Positions 1-8,027 of a stretch of DNA of 64,000 nt are shown here, one piece after another; the stretch's first letter is position 1, and every line of letters starts with the position of its first letter. The position numbers and the translations under genes are program-made. Origin of the DNA: CAZMNY01 sp964567745 (GTDB lineage: Bacteria > Planctomycetota > Planctomycetia > Pirellulales > Pirellulaceae); NCBI GenBank assembly GCA_964567745.1, contig CAZMNY010000021.1, forward strand, positions 1 to 64,000. The letters run 5' to 3'. Below the pieces are notes generated by a model that was not told the origin of the DNA, searched no databases, and saw only the letters and a program-made list of their open reading frames with translations.

Positions 1-31
1 TTCTGCCCTTCGGGAGACCATCTTTCAACTT

Positions 32-763
32 TCAACAATTATTGGGACGCTTCCCCAGCGCTTTCGAAAACGCCAACTTGACTTTCTGGGGACTATCACA
101 AGACTCCAGTCGCAAAATCGTATTCGCAAGAACGCCCTTGAAACCTACGGCTCCAATGCGCGAAATGAAATGCGATACATAATCATCAATTTGTGTTTGG
201 CTAAGTGGCTTTGGCAGTTGAGCGACCACGTTCATGATAACGGCTCTTTCCTTTTTCGAGATTTTGCCATCGGACACCATGACGCAGCAAAGTGAGGCCA
301 AAAAGAAATCAGTGTCGACAGGAGTTTCCTCAACAATGCACGCCTCAATCGATCGTTTTGAGTTCTGTCGTGCCTCAGTCGACATGGGAATTAATGGTTG
401 CCACTGCCCGACAAGCGTCAATTCGCCATCGGCCCAGCGTTTGCCTTTAACGACGTACGTCTTGCCTTCAATAATTGTCTCATAAACAGATGGCGAAACC
501 GAAACTTCATTGACCCACTCCCCGTGTTCAACAGTGACATGATGAATGAAATACTCGCTTGTCTCCAAAGTAGCGGGCACCAACTCAATTTCCTTGCGAA
601 CTACGTAAACTCGCAAAGGCTTGCCAATGAAGAGCGTAAGAACTAAAAGCAACTTCGAAAACATCCATGCACAAGCTGCAATCCCCGCGACGATCAGAAA
701 CAGGACACCAATTACGTAGTGTTCCATTTCCAGTTTCTGAGTCTCCGCCATGAGGCATATCAA
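32..763 (-). CDS. Membrane-anchored protein with TerB-like domain
   Basis: A 243-residue protein of unknown role. Residues about 15-50 form two adjacent hydrophobic stretches (membrane anchor), followed by a soluble part. Residues about 150-235 resemble a TerB-like (tellurite-resistance B) helical domain: a CCVMVSDGKISKKERAVI segment, where an acidic D-G-x-I-x-x-x-E loop is typical of that fold. The longest frame begins with TTG at 763, which has an AAGGG about 8 bases upstream. An ATG four codons later (751) is the alternative and would give 239 residues. The gene ends only 31 bases from the window edge and seems complete. No functional partner is visible nearby. The TerB assignment is by motif resemblance only. 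Confidence 0.6.
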   Translation of the reverse strand: MICLMAETQKLEMEHYVIGVLFLIVAGIAACAWMFSKLLLVLTLFIGKPLRVYVVRKEIELVPATLETSEYFIHHVTVEHGEWVNEVSVSPSVYETIIEGKTYVVKGKRWADGELTLVGQWQPLIPMSTEARQNSKRSIEACIVEETPVDTDFFLASLCCVMVSDGKISKKERAVIMNVVAQLPKPLSQTQIDDYVSHFISRIGAVGFKGVLANTILRLESCDSPQKVKLAFSKALGKRPNNC

Positions 764-1114
764 TTGCTTTTCCCTTCGTTCACTGATCGCTGGCGATTCC
801 CTTCACCCACGTTGCGGAGAACCGGTGGTGTATCATTCGTTCTGTAAAAACACAGCGGCAGTCCGGCGTAGCGTAGCGAAGCCAGACTGCCGCTGGTAGT
901 CGGTATTGAAATGTGGGTCCGAGCAGTTTCTTTTCGCGTTATCAACCACGTGAAAGGAGACCCTCATGACCGGCGAGCGCAAAAAAGGCAATTGATCACG
1001 AGCGGGACTCAAACCCTGGCGTCCCGTGGTCGCTTTCCAGCGAGCAGCTGAGGGGCTAAGTTCAATGGCGATATCGTCCGCGAGCCGCTCGCCTAATGCA
1101 CTCCGAGCCCCATC
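764..1114. other. Intergenic region with palindrome
   Basis: The gap separates divergent genes and so should hold both promoters. Apart from the palindrome at 853-895 there is a smaller dyad around 1000-1026 (CGGGAC ... GTCCCG) and a TCGCTTTCCAGCGA hairpin after it. No sigma-70-like promoter could be picked with confidence, and no tRNA fold could be built. Confidence 0.4.
853..895. repeat. Extragenic palindrome (hairpin)
   Basis: A 14-15 bp stem with one mismatch: the arm CAGCGGCAGTCCGGC pairs with GCCAGACTGCCGCTG across a 13-base loop that holds a duplicated TAGCG. It lies in the 351-bp gap between the first two genes (764-1114), which holds no convincing coding frame. There is no T-run on either side, so it is not an obvious intrinsic terminator. 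It looks like a dispersed REP-like palindrome. Confidence 0.6.
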
Positions 1115-2536
1115 ATGCGATTTATTGGCATTACTGTGCTTCCTGAATACCTTCAGTCCGAGTCGGTCGATTCGGTGCTGGATAATGTGATCGAGCGGGC
1201 AGGTGCGACAGCCGTGGCGACCTCACCCTATGTGATGACGTTAGCCGATGAAGAGACTGGGAGCCGCGAACCGCCTGCGGACGCCGGTGCGGGCAAGGTG
1301 AGGCTGCTCGACCGACCGCTCTGGGGCAAGAGAGAGCTGTGGGTAAAGACCTCGCCCAGTTTCTCGCCCAACCAATCGCTCTACGACGGACTCGTCTACC
1401 AGCCTCCGTCGACGGACGCGCTAACAGAACAAGACGGAGCAATCGTTCAGCAGTTTGTTGAGCGAGCGAAATCGCGTGGTCTGGAAGTCTATTTTCAGGT
1501 TCAGGCCGCCATCCCGCCAGGTTATCGCGTTCAATTCGGCGGACCCGTCGAAGCCGACTTGCCACGCCTTCCAGATGGGCGGATTCCGACAAAGCGAGTC
1601 GCCAACAATGCAAGTCTGGCAAGTCCCGACGTATTGGCCTACCAGCAAGCACTGATTCGAGATCTGTATCAAGCATATCCCGACATCGATGGAATTCGCT
1701 TTGATTGGCCCGAGTACCCGCCCTACCTTCTCGACTCCGTCTTTCTCGATTTTGGCGAGCATGTTCAGCGCTGGGCCGAACAGCACGGTTGGCCAAATTT
1801 CACTCTGCTTCGCGAAGACGCGAAACGACTCTACAACCAATGGCACGGCGGACTGACCGATGCCGATCTGAGGGCCGTGCTGGCGGGGGACGGGGGCAGA
1901 GGCGCACTGTTGCAGACGTTGATTCGTCATCCGTTTATCACCAACATGTTGGCGCTGAAAGCGGATCTCTCTCGAAATCTGCTGGAATCGCTCAAGGCGA
2001 CTATGGATGAGGTCAGCGGAGGTCATTGGAAGTTGACGCCGAGTGCGTTTCCGCCGCCGTGGTCTCAGGTCTCCGGAATGGACTTCCGTAATAACTCGTC
2101 ACTCTGCGACGCCATCAGTGTGAAACTCTACGGAATGCACTGGGCAATGATCTTACGGTTCTACGGCGATCAACTCATGGCCGCCAATCCCTCGCTCGAC
2201 TCCCAGTTGCTCAGCCGCGCGCTGGTTCGCTTGCTCGACATTGATGAGGAGGCCGATCAATTGCCGGACTTGAAGGACTACCGTTATCCCGATCCGGATC
2301 AGTCGCATCCGATCGGTCGCTCTGCTCAAATTCGTAAAATCGAGCGGGCTCAACGAGACGCCGGTTTAACGCCGATTCACGTTCTAGCTCACGGCTACGG
2401 TCCTCTCGATGACTTTCGTTCACGTATCGAGACGGCTTGCCGCGCAAGCGAGCACGGTTTCTGGGTGAATCGATACGGTTACCTGAGCGATGCGAAGCTC
2501 GATGCGATTGGAGCGATCGCGGGCGAGGCGCGGTGA
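1115..2536 (+). CDS. TIM-barrel glycoside-hydrolase-like protein
   Basis: A 473-residue soluble protein without signal peptide. The N-terminal two thirds read like a (beta/alpha)8 glycosidase-type barrel. An early strand (FIGITVLPEYL), a YFQVQAAIPPGY strand and a DGIRFDWPEYPPY motif near residue 195 resemble the catalytic-strand segment of GH10-like or alpha-amylase-superfamily hypothetical proteins, where an acidic residue follows G-I-R-F-D. Substrate and activity cannot be read from the sequence. The start ATG has no clear SD, but no better start lies downstream within the conserved-looking part. It stands alone between divergent and convergent neighbours. Confidence 0.6.
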   Translation: MRFIGITVLPEYLQSESVDSVLDNVIERAGATAVATSPYVMTLADEETGSREPPADAGAGKVRLLDRPLWGKRELWVKTSPSFSPNQSLYDGLVYQPPSTDALTEQDGAIVQQFVERAKSRGLEVYFQVQAAIPPGYRVQFGGPVEADLPRLPDGRIPTKRVANNASLASPDVLAYQQALIRDLYQAYPDIDGIRFDWPEYPPYLLDSVFLDFGEHVQRWAEQHGWPNFTLLREDAKRLYNQWHGGLTDADLRAVLAGDGGRGALLQTLIRHPFITNMLALKADLSRNLLESLKATMDEVSGGHWKLTPSAFPPPWSQVSGMDFRNNSSLCDAISVKLYGMHWAMILRFYGDQLMAANPSLDSQLLSRALVRLLDIDEEADQLPDLKDYRYPDPDQSHPIGRSAQIRKIERAQRDAGLTPIHVLAHGYGPLDDFRSRIETACRASEHGFWVNRYGYLSDAKLDAIGAIAGEAR

Positions 2537-2552
2537 AGCCTGCGTACGATAC

Positions 2553-2591
2553 AAAAAAAAGGCGGCGGCCAATCGAGTTGACCGCCGCCTT
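2553..2591 (-). terminator. Intrinsic terminator (minus strand)
   Basis: AAGGCGGCGG (2559-2568) pairs perfectly with CCGCCGCCTT (2582-2591) around a 13-base loop. Eight A residues at 2553-2560 become a U-run for transcripts running leftwards. On the plus strand only two Ts follow, so plus-strand termination of the gene ending at 2536 would be weaker. The only leftward gene upstream is the MurE-type ligase, about 840 bp away, implying either a long 3' UTR or an unrecognised short minus-strand transcript. Confidence 0.7.
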
Positions 2592-3432
2592 GGTGTTCCC
2601 TGGAGCCCGAGCGGCAAGCCGCTTCGAGGCTCCAGTAAAAGCTCCGCCGTGAAGCGCCCACCGCAACGGTTGACCCAGAAACCGTGTGAGCCGGCAAGCT
2701 AATTGCTTCAACCCAGGAGGGAGGGTAGTTTCGGATTCCCGCAAACCCGATTCTACGACGAGGCTTTAAAATGTATTGTGTGCCGCGCAGTATCTCTGGA
2801 CTATTCGCCTCCCCAAATACCTGCTGAAACCTAAGCCGTTGGCCTGATTCCGAATTGGCAAGGCGTTTTGAACTGAAACAGTGACGTGCGTTGCGGGGCT
2901 GTAAATACTGAACTTCGCGAAACGCCACAAGTGTAATTGGCCGGAATCCGAATTTTTCCTGCCTGGTCCGAACCCGCATCTTCAAGCACATCACTCAGGG
3001 TTGAACAGCCAGGCAATTCTGTGTGGCACTGAATGCGGGTAACGATTTATCCGAATGAACCGTCCTCTACCCGATTTTCCTTTTCGTGCCTTTTCGTGGC
3101 CAACTCAGCCTGACAAGAAAGGACGAGCCGCGAAAAACACGAGAATCCACAAAAAGAAGGAATGCAAATCGTTACGAGTGCAACGGCGTGTATTGACGGG
3201 CGAGTTAGCTTTGAACTTGATTCACCAGCACGAGGCAAGCTCGTTGAGGTCTGCGACTCTTGCATTGCTCGCCACTGCCTTGCGGTGCTGACATGCCGAT
3301 AGAATGCCGCTTAAGCCGTCGTCAATCAGTGTCGCTACTTCCCATCGTCGGCGAGCGATCAGAAACGGAGTTATCACGTCCTTCGCAAATTGAGCGGGTC
3401 TTGGCTGGACGGTTCGATGCTGAGAGGATTCA
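2592..3432. other. 841-bp gap without recognisable gene
   Basis: No frame here has protein-like composition together with an SD. An imperfect dyad links 3084-3100 (TCGTGCCTTTTCGTGGC) with 3127-3142 (GCCGCGAAAAACACGA). The remainder looks like decayed or spacer DNA between the terminator at 2553-2591 and the end of the ligase gene. Confidence 0.4.
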
Positions 3433-4962
3433 CTAGGCGATGTCGCGGCGAATTCGCAGAGTCGCGAGGCCATCGGGCGCCTGTTGGCTCTCTTCGTCCC
3501 ACTGACGGATGGCGTGACGGGCTGTTTCGGCGTCGTCAAAGACAAACGTCTCATTTCGAATCGTCTGCGTTTGATGGTGGCCCTTGCCCGTAATGACAAC
3601 GGCGTCGCCTGGACGGGCGAGACTGATCGCAAGTTCAATGGCTCGACTTCGGTCCGGCGAGATTTGAGCCTTCGCGGGGCGTTTGTAACCGTCGAGGGTG
3701 TCGTTGGCGACGTCGAGCGGCCGTTCCCATCCGGGGTCGTTGCTCGTAATGATATTGATGTCCGCGAATCGCTCTGCGACGCGACCCATTTGCGGCCTGC
3801 AGTTTGCCGGCGCATCGCCCGGCGCGCCATAAACGCAGATCACTCGGCCGGTCGTCAGCTTTCGGACAGTACTGAGACACAGAGCTAATGCATCGGCAGT
3901 TCGAGCGTAGTCGACGTAGACCTGGAACGGTTGGCCCGCGTCGACCGGTTCCATTCGGCCGGGCACGCGTTCGACCGCTTCCAAGCCCCGCACGACGGTC
4001 GCCAGATCCAAACCGACCACCATTCCTACAGCGGCGGCGGAGAGGCAATTGTAAACGTGCTGATTGCCGACCATGCGACTGCGAACCGCGGCAGTTTCGT
4101 TTCCGGCCGTAATCAAGAAAGATTGCTCGCCCGGGTGTTGCTCCAGACTCGTCGCAGAGATATCCGCCGGTTCATCGATCCCAACGGTGATCAGCGGACG
4201 CGTGGCTTGTTCGGCAATCTCGCGAACTCCGGGGTCGTCGATATTAACGACGGCGAAACCATCGTCCTTGAGCAGATCGAGAATACGTCCTTTGGCTCGA
4301 CGGTAGTTGTCTCGCGTGCCATGCAGATCCAAGTGGTCTCGGCGCACATTGGTGATCACCGCCGCGTCGAGCCGGATGCCGGTCAATCGGCGATCGGCCA
4401 AAGCCTGACTGGAGAGTTCGAGTATCGCGGCAGCGCAATCGCAACCCGCCATTCGAGCCAGCCAAGTCGCCATTTCCGCCGGAGGGGGAGTGGTCTGCGC
4501 GGCAGGCGACATATCGATTGAGTCGCTATGGGCGATCGTCGACGTCACACCGACATTGGACCCAGCCGCCTCAAAGATAGAGGCGAGCAGCATGCTCGTC
4601 ACGGTCTTGCCTATACTGCCGGTCACGCCAATGGTTGGCAGTTTTTCGGCTGGGTTGCCGGCCAGCGCCTGACAAATCCGTCCGAACGCTTCGCGAGTGT
4701 CGTCGACCACGCACAGCGGCGCGCTTGTCGGCAGCAGGCGTTCCGCAACGATCGCCGTCGCGCCTCGCTCCAACGCTGTCGCGATGTGATCGTGTCCGTC
4801 ATCCGCCATTCCCACGAGGGCCACGAACAGGTCGCCCTCGCGGCACTGTCGGGAATCGCTGCACACGGAACGGACGTAGATGTTGTCCCCGCCGAAGAAT
4901 TGAGTGCGAGGGAGAATATCGCGAAGACTCAGTCCACGAGATGGATGGGCGACATGCAGCAT
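3433..4962 (-). CDS. murE: MurE-type Mur ligase (UDP-MurNAc-dipeptide ligase-like)
   Basis: A 509-residue Mur ligase in MurE domain order. The N-terminal uridine-nucleotide domain has S-D-S-R near residue 36. The central ATPase has P-loop TGSIGKT at 114-120, the HLDLHGTRDNYRRAK segment carrying the lysine normally carbamylated, and a C-terminal domain with ITGKGHHQTQ. The family joins the third amino acid of the peptidoglycan stem to UDP-MurNAc-L-Ala-D-Glu in the cytoplasm. The start at 4962 is supported by AAGGAGG eight bases upstream; the frame continues 43 codons further without support. Two key sites deviate: the P-loop reads GSIGKT instead of GTNGKT, and the place of the DNPR/DNPA amino-acid-specificity motif holds SNDPGWERP (about residue 407). 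The amino acid added is therefore not predictable, and a second MurE-like paralogue is possible. Confidence 0.85.
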   Translation of the reverse strand: MLHVAHPSRGLSLRDILPRTQFFGGDNIYVRSVCSDSRQCREGDLFVALVGMADDGHDHIATALERGATAIVAERLLPTSAPLCVVDDTREAFGRICQALAGNPAEKLPTIGVTGSIGKTVTSMLLASIFEAAGSNVGVTSTIAHSDSIDMSPAAQTTPPPAEMATWLARMAGCDCAAAILELSSQALADRRLTGIRLDAAVITNVRRDHLDLHGTRDNYRRAKGRILDLLKDDGFAVVNIDDPGVREIAEQATRPLITVGIDEPADISATSLEQHPGEQSFLITAGNETAAVRSRMVGNQHVYNCLSAAAVGMVVGLDLATVVRGLEAVERVPGRMEPVDAGQPFQVYVDYARTADALALCLSTVRKLTTGRVICVYGAPGDAPANCRPQMGRVAERFADINIITSNDPGWERPLDVANDTLDGYKRPAKAQISPDRSRAIELAISLARPGDAVVITGKGHHQTQTIRNETFVFDDAETARHAIRQWDEESQQAPDGLATLRIRRDIA

Positions 4963-5219
4963 GTTCTCGGCCTCCTTGCCTCGAAATGCAGAGTTCTTAG
5001 TTGTTAGAGCGACGGCGAAGTGTGCCTTTCGACACGTCCTACCGTGGTCGACGAAGTCAGCGTCGTTGCGAATCCGTAGACGATCAGCCATTTTCGGTAT
5101 TCGGCTATCGAGGTCAACACGGGTTTTTCCATCGCTATCGACCTTTCACGGTCGATCCCATTCTGCCAGAATTGGCCTTTCGGTCACGGAGGCCGGACGA
5201 GGAACTGCGAGGCGCCCCG

Positions 5220-5924
5220 ATGGCCGAAGAAGACTTTGATATCGATTCCTTGGCCGCGTACCTGCATCTCACGCCGTCGCAGGTCTCAAAAATGGCGGAG
5301 CGGGAGCGCCTTCCCGGTCGACGTATCGGCGGTCATTGGCGATTCGCGCGAGCCGAGATTCACAATTGGCTCGAGGATCAGATTGGCGCGAGCAACGAAA
5401 CGCTGAGCGAGGTCGAGCAAGTTCTCGAACGCTCGCACAGTCAAGTCAGCGCTCCGAACGTACTCGATCTGCTGCCGATCGAAGCGATTGCCGTTCCACT
5501 TGCCGCGAAGACGCGTGAGTCGGTGATACGCGGCATGATCGAACTGGCAACCGACACCGGGCTGCTGTGGGATCCCGACAAAATGCTCGAGGCCGTACGG
5601 GCGCGTGAAGGATTGCACTCGACAGCGATGGAAAACGGAGTGGCCTTATTGCACTCGAGGAGGCCTTTGCCAAATATCCTTGCAGAGCCGTTTATCGCGC
5701 TGGGGCGAACGTCTTCAGGGATTCCATTCGGCGGGTCGCGCGGCATTCTGACTGATGTTTTCTTTTTGATTCTCTCGACGGATGAAAGCGGTCACTTGCG
5801 CCTGCTCGCGCGACTCAGTCGACTCATCATGCTGCCGGACGTCCTGGAGAACCTGCGAACCGCTGACTCGGCGGCGGAATCGCGGCACATCATCGCCGAT
5901 GCCGAGGAGGCGCTGGACTCATGA
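5220..5924 (+). CDS. HTH-PTS EIIA fusion protein (PtsN-like)
   Basis: A 234-residue two-domain protein. Residues 8-52 are an excisionase/MerR-type helix-turn-helix (SLAAYLHLTPSQVSKMAERE, then RRIGGHWRFARAEIHNWL). Residues about 80-230 are a PTS EIIA domain of the fructose/nitrogen (PtsN) class. His145 in the segment VALLHSRRP matches the phosphorylated histidine of PtsN (VAIPHG context). EIIA-Ntr proteins take phosphate from a PTS chain and regulate partners rather than transport sugar; here the fused HTH suggests DNA or promoter targeting, which is inference. No HPr, EI, EIIB or EIIC is in the window. The start at 5220 follows GGCGCCCCG without a strong SD. The stop overlaps the next ATG (ATGA), so the pair is translationally coupled. 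Confidence 0.8.
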   Translation: MAEEDFDIDSLAAYLHLTPSQVSKMAERERLPGRRIGGHWRFARAEIHNWLEDQIGASNETLSEVEQVLERSHSQVSAPNVLDLLPIEAIAVPLAAKTRESVIRGMIELATDTGLLWDPDKMLEAVRAREGLHSTAMENGVALLHSRRPLPNILAEPFIALGRTSSGIPFGGSRGILTDVFFLILSTDESGHLRLLARLSRLIMLPDVLENLRTADSAAESRHIIADAEEALDS

Positions 5925-6772
5925 GCCGTTCCGCCGTTGCCTCGCGACCTTGCTTGCTCGTCGTCGGTGATTGGCGAGCCGAAGAATTCAGCGGCCCAAT
6001 TCGCGACATGAAGCAATACTCGTCGGTGAGGTGTCTTTCGACAGTCGACGAGGCCATAGCAACTCTGCAACGCGGTTTTGCGCCAACGCATGTGATTTTC
6101 GCGCAGGCCAGGCGTGGACGATTTAGCGATCGCGACGTGGCCCGAGTTCATCGACTCTGTCCTCTCGCCCAATTGATCGCGCTGCTCGGCACCTGGTGCG
6201 AAGGCGAGACGCGAACCGGCGCGCCGTTGGCCGGAGTCGCTCGTATCTATTGGCATCAATGGCGCCCGCATCTGCTGGCTCGCCAACAAGACCCCCGCCA
6301 TTTGAGGCAATGGGCGCAACCGAGAACGTTCACGCTTTTCGATCAGTCGCTGCAGTCTTCCGAGCGATTCGTCCAGCCAGCAGAAACATACCGTGGCGAC
6401 TCAACAAGCATCGCGATCGGCGCCCGGCGGCAGAGCGACTATCAGGGGCTTGCCGAATCGCTTGATTCGTTCCAAACCTATTGGGCGAATCGGCCCGAGC
6501 AATCGATCGCGCCGCACGACGACAGCGACCGACTTTCGCGTGCGGACTGGTTGATTTGGGACGCTCAGGCTTGGGACTCAATCGAACGCAACGCGCTAAA
6601 CGACACCCTACGCCAACTGACGCCCAGGGCGACCTTGTTACTGATGAGTTGGCCTCGCCGCGAAGATATACAGGCGGCCGACCAAATGGGCGTGAACCAA
6701 GTCTTGTCGAAGCCTTTTCGCCTGGACGATCTCATATCCGTTCTGCAATTGCCACGGCGTGCGGCCGCCTGA
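5921..6772 (+). CDS. Degenerate tandem receiver-like protein
   Basis: A 283-residue protein starting inside the stop of the EIIA gene (4-bp ATGA overlap). Two receiver-like alpha/beta halves can be traced. The N-terminal one (residues about 10-105; CLLVVGDW ... THVIFAQARR) lacks the acidic pocket and the phospho-accepting Asp. The C-terminal one (about 165-280) has LIWDAQ where the phospho-Asp would sit, LLLMSW where the Thr/Ser sits and LSKPF where the conserved Lys sits, but its first strand lacks the acidic pair. It is thus a pseudo-receiver or REC-derived partner domain. Coupling to the HTH-EIIA gene suggests they act in one regulatory complex (inference). Confidence 0.55.
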   Translation: MSRSAVASRPCLLVVGDWRAEEFSGPIRDMKQYSSVRCLSTVDEAIATLQRGFAPTHVIFAQARRGRFSDRDVARVHRLCPLAQLIALLGTWCEGETRTGAPLAGVARIYWHQWRPHLLARQQDPRHLRQWAQPRTFTLFDQSLQSSERFVQPAETYRGDSTSIAIGARRQSDYQGLAESLDSFQTYWANRPEQSIAPHDDSDRLSRADWLIWDAQAWDSIERNALNDTLRQLTPRATLLLMSWPRREDIQAADQMGVNQVLSKPFRLDDLISVLQLPRRAAA

Positions 6773-6823
6773 CGGTCTGCGATGAATCGTGCGGTTGAAT
6801 GCCGCGACACGATCCTAAGTCGA

Positions 6824-7717
6824 CTAGTCGGATGACTCGGGCCGGCGTTTGATCATGGTGATCTCATTCCCATTATCATTGAAATGGACCTCGTCCATGA
6901 AAGTGCGAATGAGAAACACGCCCCTCCCGCTGACCTTGCCGATATTCTCGGGATCGGTGGGGTCCGGCAGTTTCGATGGGTCGAACCCGGGGCCTTCGTC
7001 GATGACCGTGATTCTGGCTTCATCGCGAGTTACGCACGACCGCACGGTGACTCGTCGCCGACAATACGGAAGTTGTCGACTGCGTTGGGCGACGAGCGTG
7101 CGGAACTTACCGGGGTCTTCTTCGCGGATACTCGAAGGCAATTCCAAATTGCCATGCTCGGTCGCATTTGTGATCGCTTCATGCAGCGCCGTTCCGACGC
7201 GGACTAAGTCGGCCTCATCGCAAACGCCCAATCGTCGCGTTTCGTCTTGAACGTGGGCGATCACGTTATCGAGGTCTCTCAAGGTCGGCTTGAGCTCAAA
7301 CGAGGTTTCGGCTTGCTGCATCGACGCGAGCCGTTCTGGGTCGAGCTCGGTATGTATCGACACCGCCAGGATGTTTTGCACCGTCTCGATCAAGTCGGCG
7401 TCGAGTCGATCCTTGTGAACAAAACTTGCGGCGCCGTGTTGTAAGGCGCGGACCGCGGTTTGCTCGCTGCCGAACGCCGTCATCAGAATGACGGGCAACA
7501 AGGGAAACTGCTTGCGAACCTGCTCGACAAGTCCAAAGCCGTCCATCTCCGGCATTTGAATGTCGGTGATAACAACATCCGGCATGACTTCAAGAATCGA
7601 CGCGATCGCTTCTTGCCCATTGCAAGCGAAGCGAACAACGGCCGGCACGCCTAGCAAAATGGATTCGGCCAACCGCCGATCCATGGCGGAATCATCGACC
7701 ACCAAAATCGTCGACAC
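6824..7717 (-). CDS. Response regulator fused to RsbW-type HATPase
   Basis: 297 residues. Residues 1-120 are a complete receiver domain: acidic pair D8/D9, phospho-acceptor D52 in the segment VVITDIQMPEMDG, Thr81 and Lys103. Residues about 145-295 are an HATPase_c module of the anti-sigma/serine-kinase (RsbW/SpoIIAB) type, with N-box HEAITNATEHGNLE, G1 box DEGPGFD and G2 box SGRGVFLIR. There is no HisKA dimerisation helix, so it is probably a phosphorylation-gated protein kinase or anti-sigma/anti-anti-sigma switch. The GTG start at 7717 is chosen because GAGGAGG lies nine bases upstream; the open frame extends 18 codons further without a signal. It converges on the EIIA/pseudo-receiver operon with a 51-bp gap. 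Confidence 0.82.
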   Translation of the reverse strand: MSTILVVDDSAMDRRLAESILLGVPAVVRFACNGQEAIASILEVMPDVVITDIQMPEMDGFGLVEQVRKQFPLLPVILMTAFGSEQTAVRALQHGAASFVHKDRLDADLIETVQNILAVSIHTELDPERLASMQQAETSFELKPTLRDLDNVIAHVQDETRRLGVCDEADLVRVGTALHEAITNATEHGNLELPSSIREEDPGKFRTLVAQRSRQLPYCRRRVTVRSCVTRDEARITVIDEGPGFDPSKLPDPTDPENIGKVSGRGVFLIRTFMDEVHFNDNGNEITMIKRRPESSD

Positions 7718-8027
7718 TCGCTCTGCCCTCCTCACACTGTTGGAAGCTTTTGCCGGAAGACGCAAACGCAACTCGCCATCGACAAATTACGCGGCCGATT
7801 TATAGACGATCCGCGGCCATCTGACAGAGCCCAAACACGTCAAGTTGAAAGGTGAATTGACGTTGCTACCAGCCAAGGGCAGCAGGCAAGCTCCAATGCA
7901 ACACTTGAACCGCCAGACTCAACCCCGCCCTAATCTAACGCTTCTTGACAATCGATGCAAAACATCTGCGGGGGTCAGTATGAAATGAATAGGCGATGCC
8001 GTTGGATCGCCGTCGATGAAGAAAATC
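7718..8027. other. 310-bp gap
   Basis: No gene is seen. It holds the promoter side of the receiver-HATPase gene and the 3' side of the ABC permease gene. A weak hairpin (GGCGAT ... ATCGCC around 7993-8012) lies just beyond the permease stop, without a clear U-run. Confidence 0.3.

Noticed and set aside
760..945. 61-residue minus-strand frame
   Set aside because: It runs through the palindrome at 853-895, has no SD and no recognisable composition; treated as spurious.
990..1050. Possible tRNA arm (GGTTTGAGTCCC on the minus strand)
   Set aside because: The loop lacks the invariant C56, and no acceptor stem or anticodon arm of right length can be built.
2592..3432. Several short frames in the gap before the ligase gene
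   Set aside because: No SD, low-complexity or Arg/Ser-rich composition and overlap in several frames on both strands.
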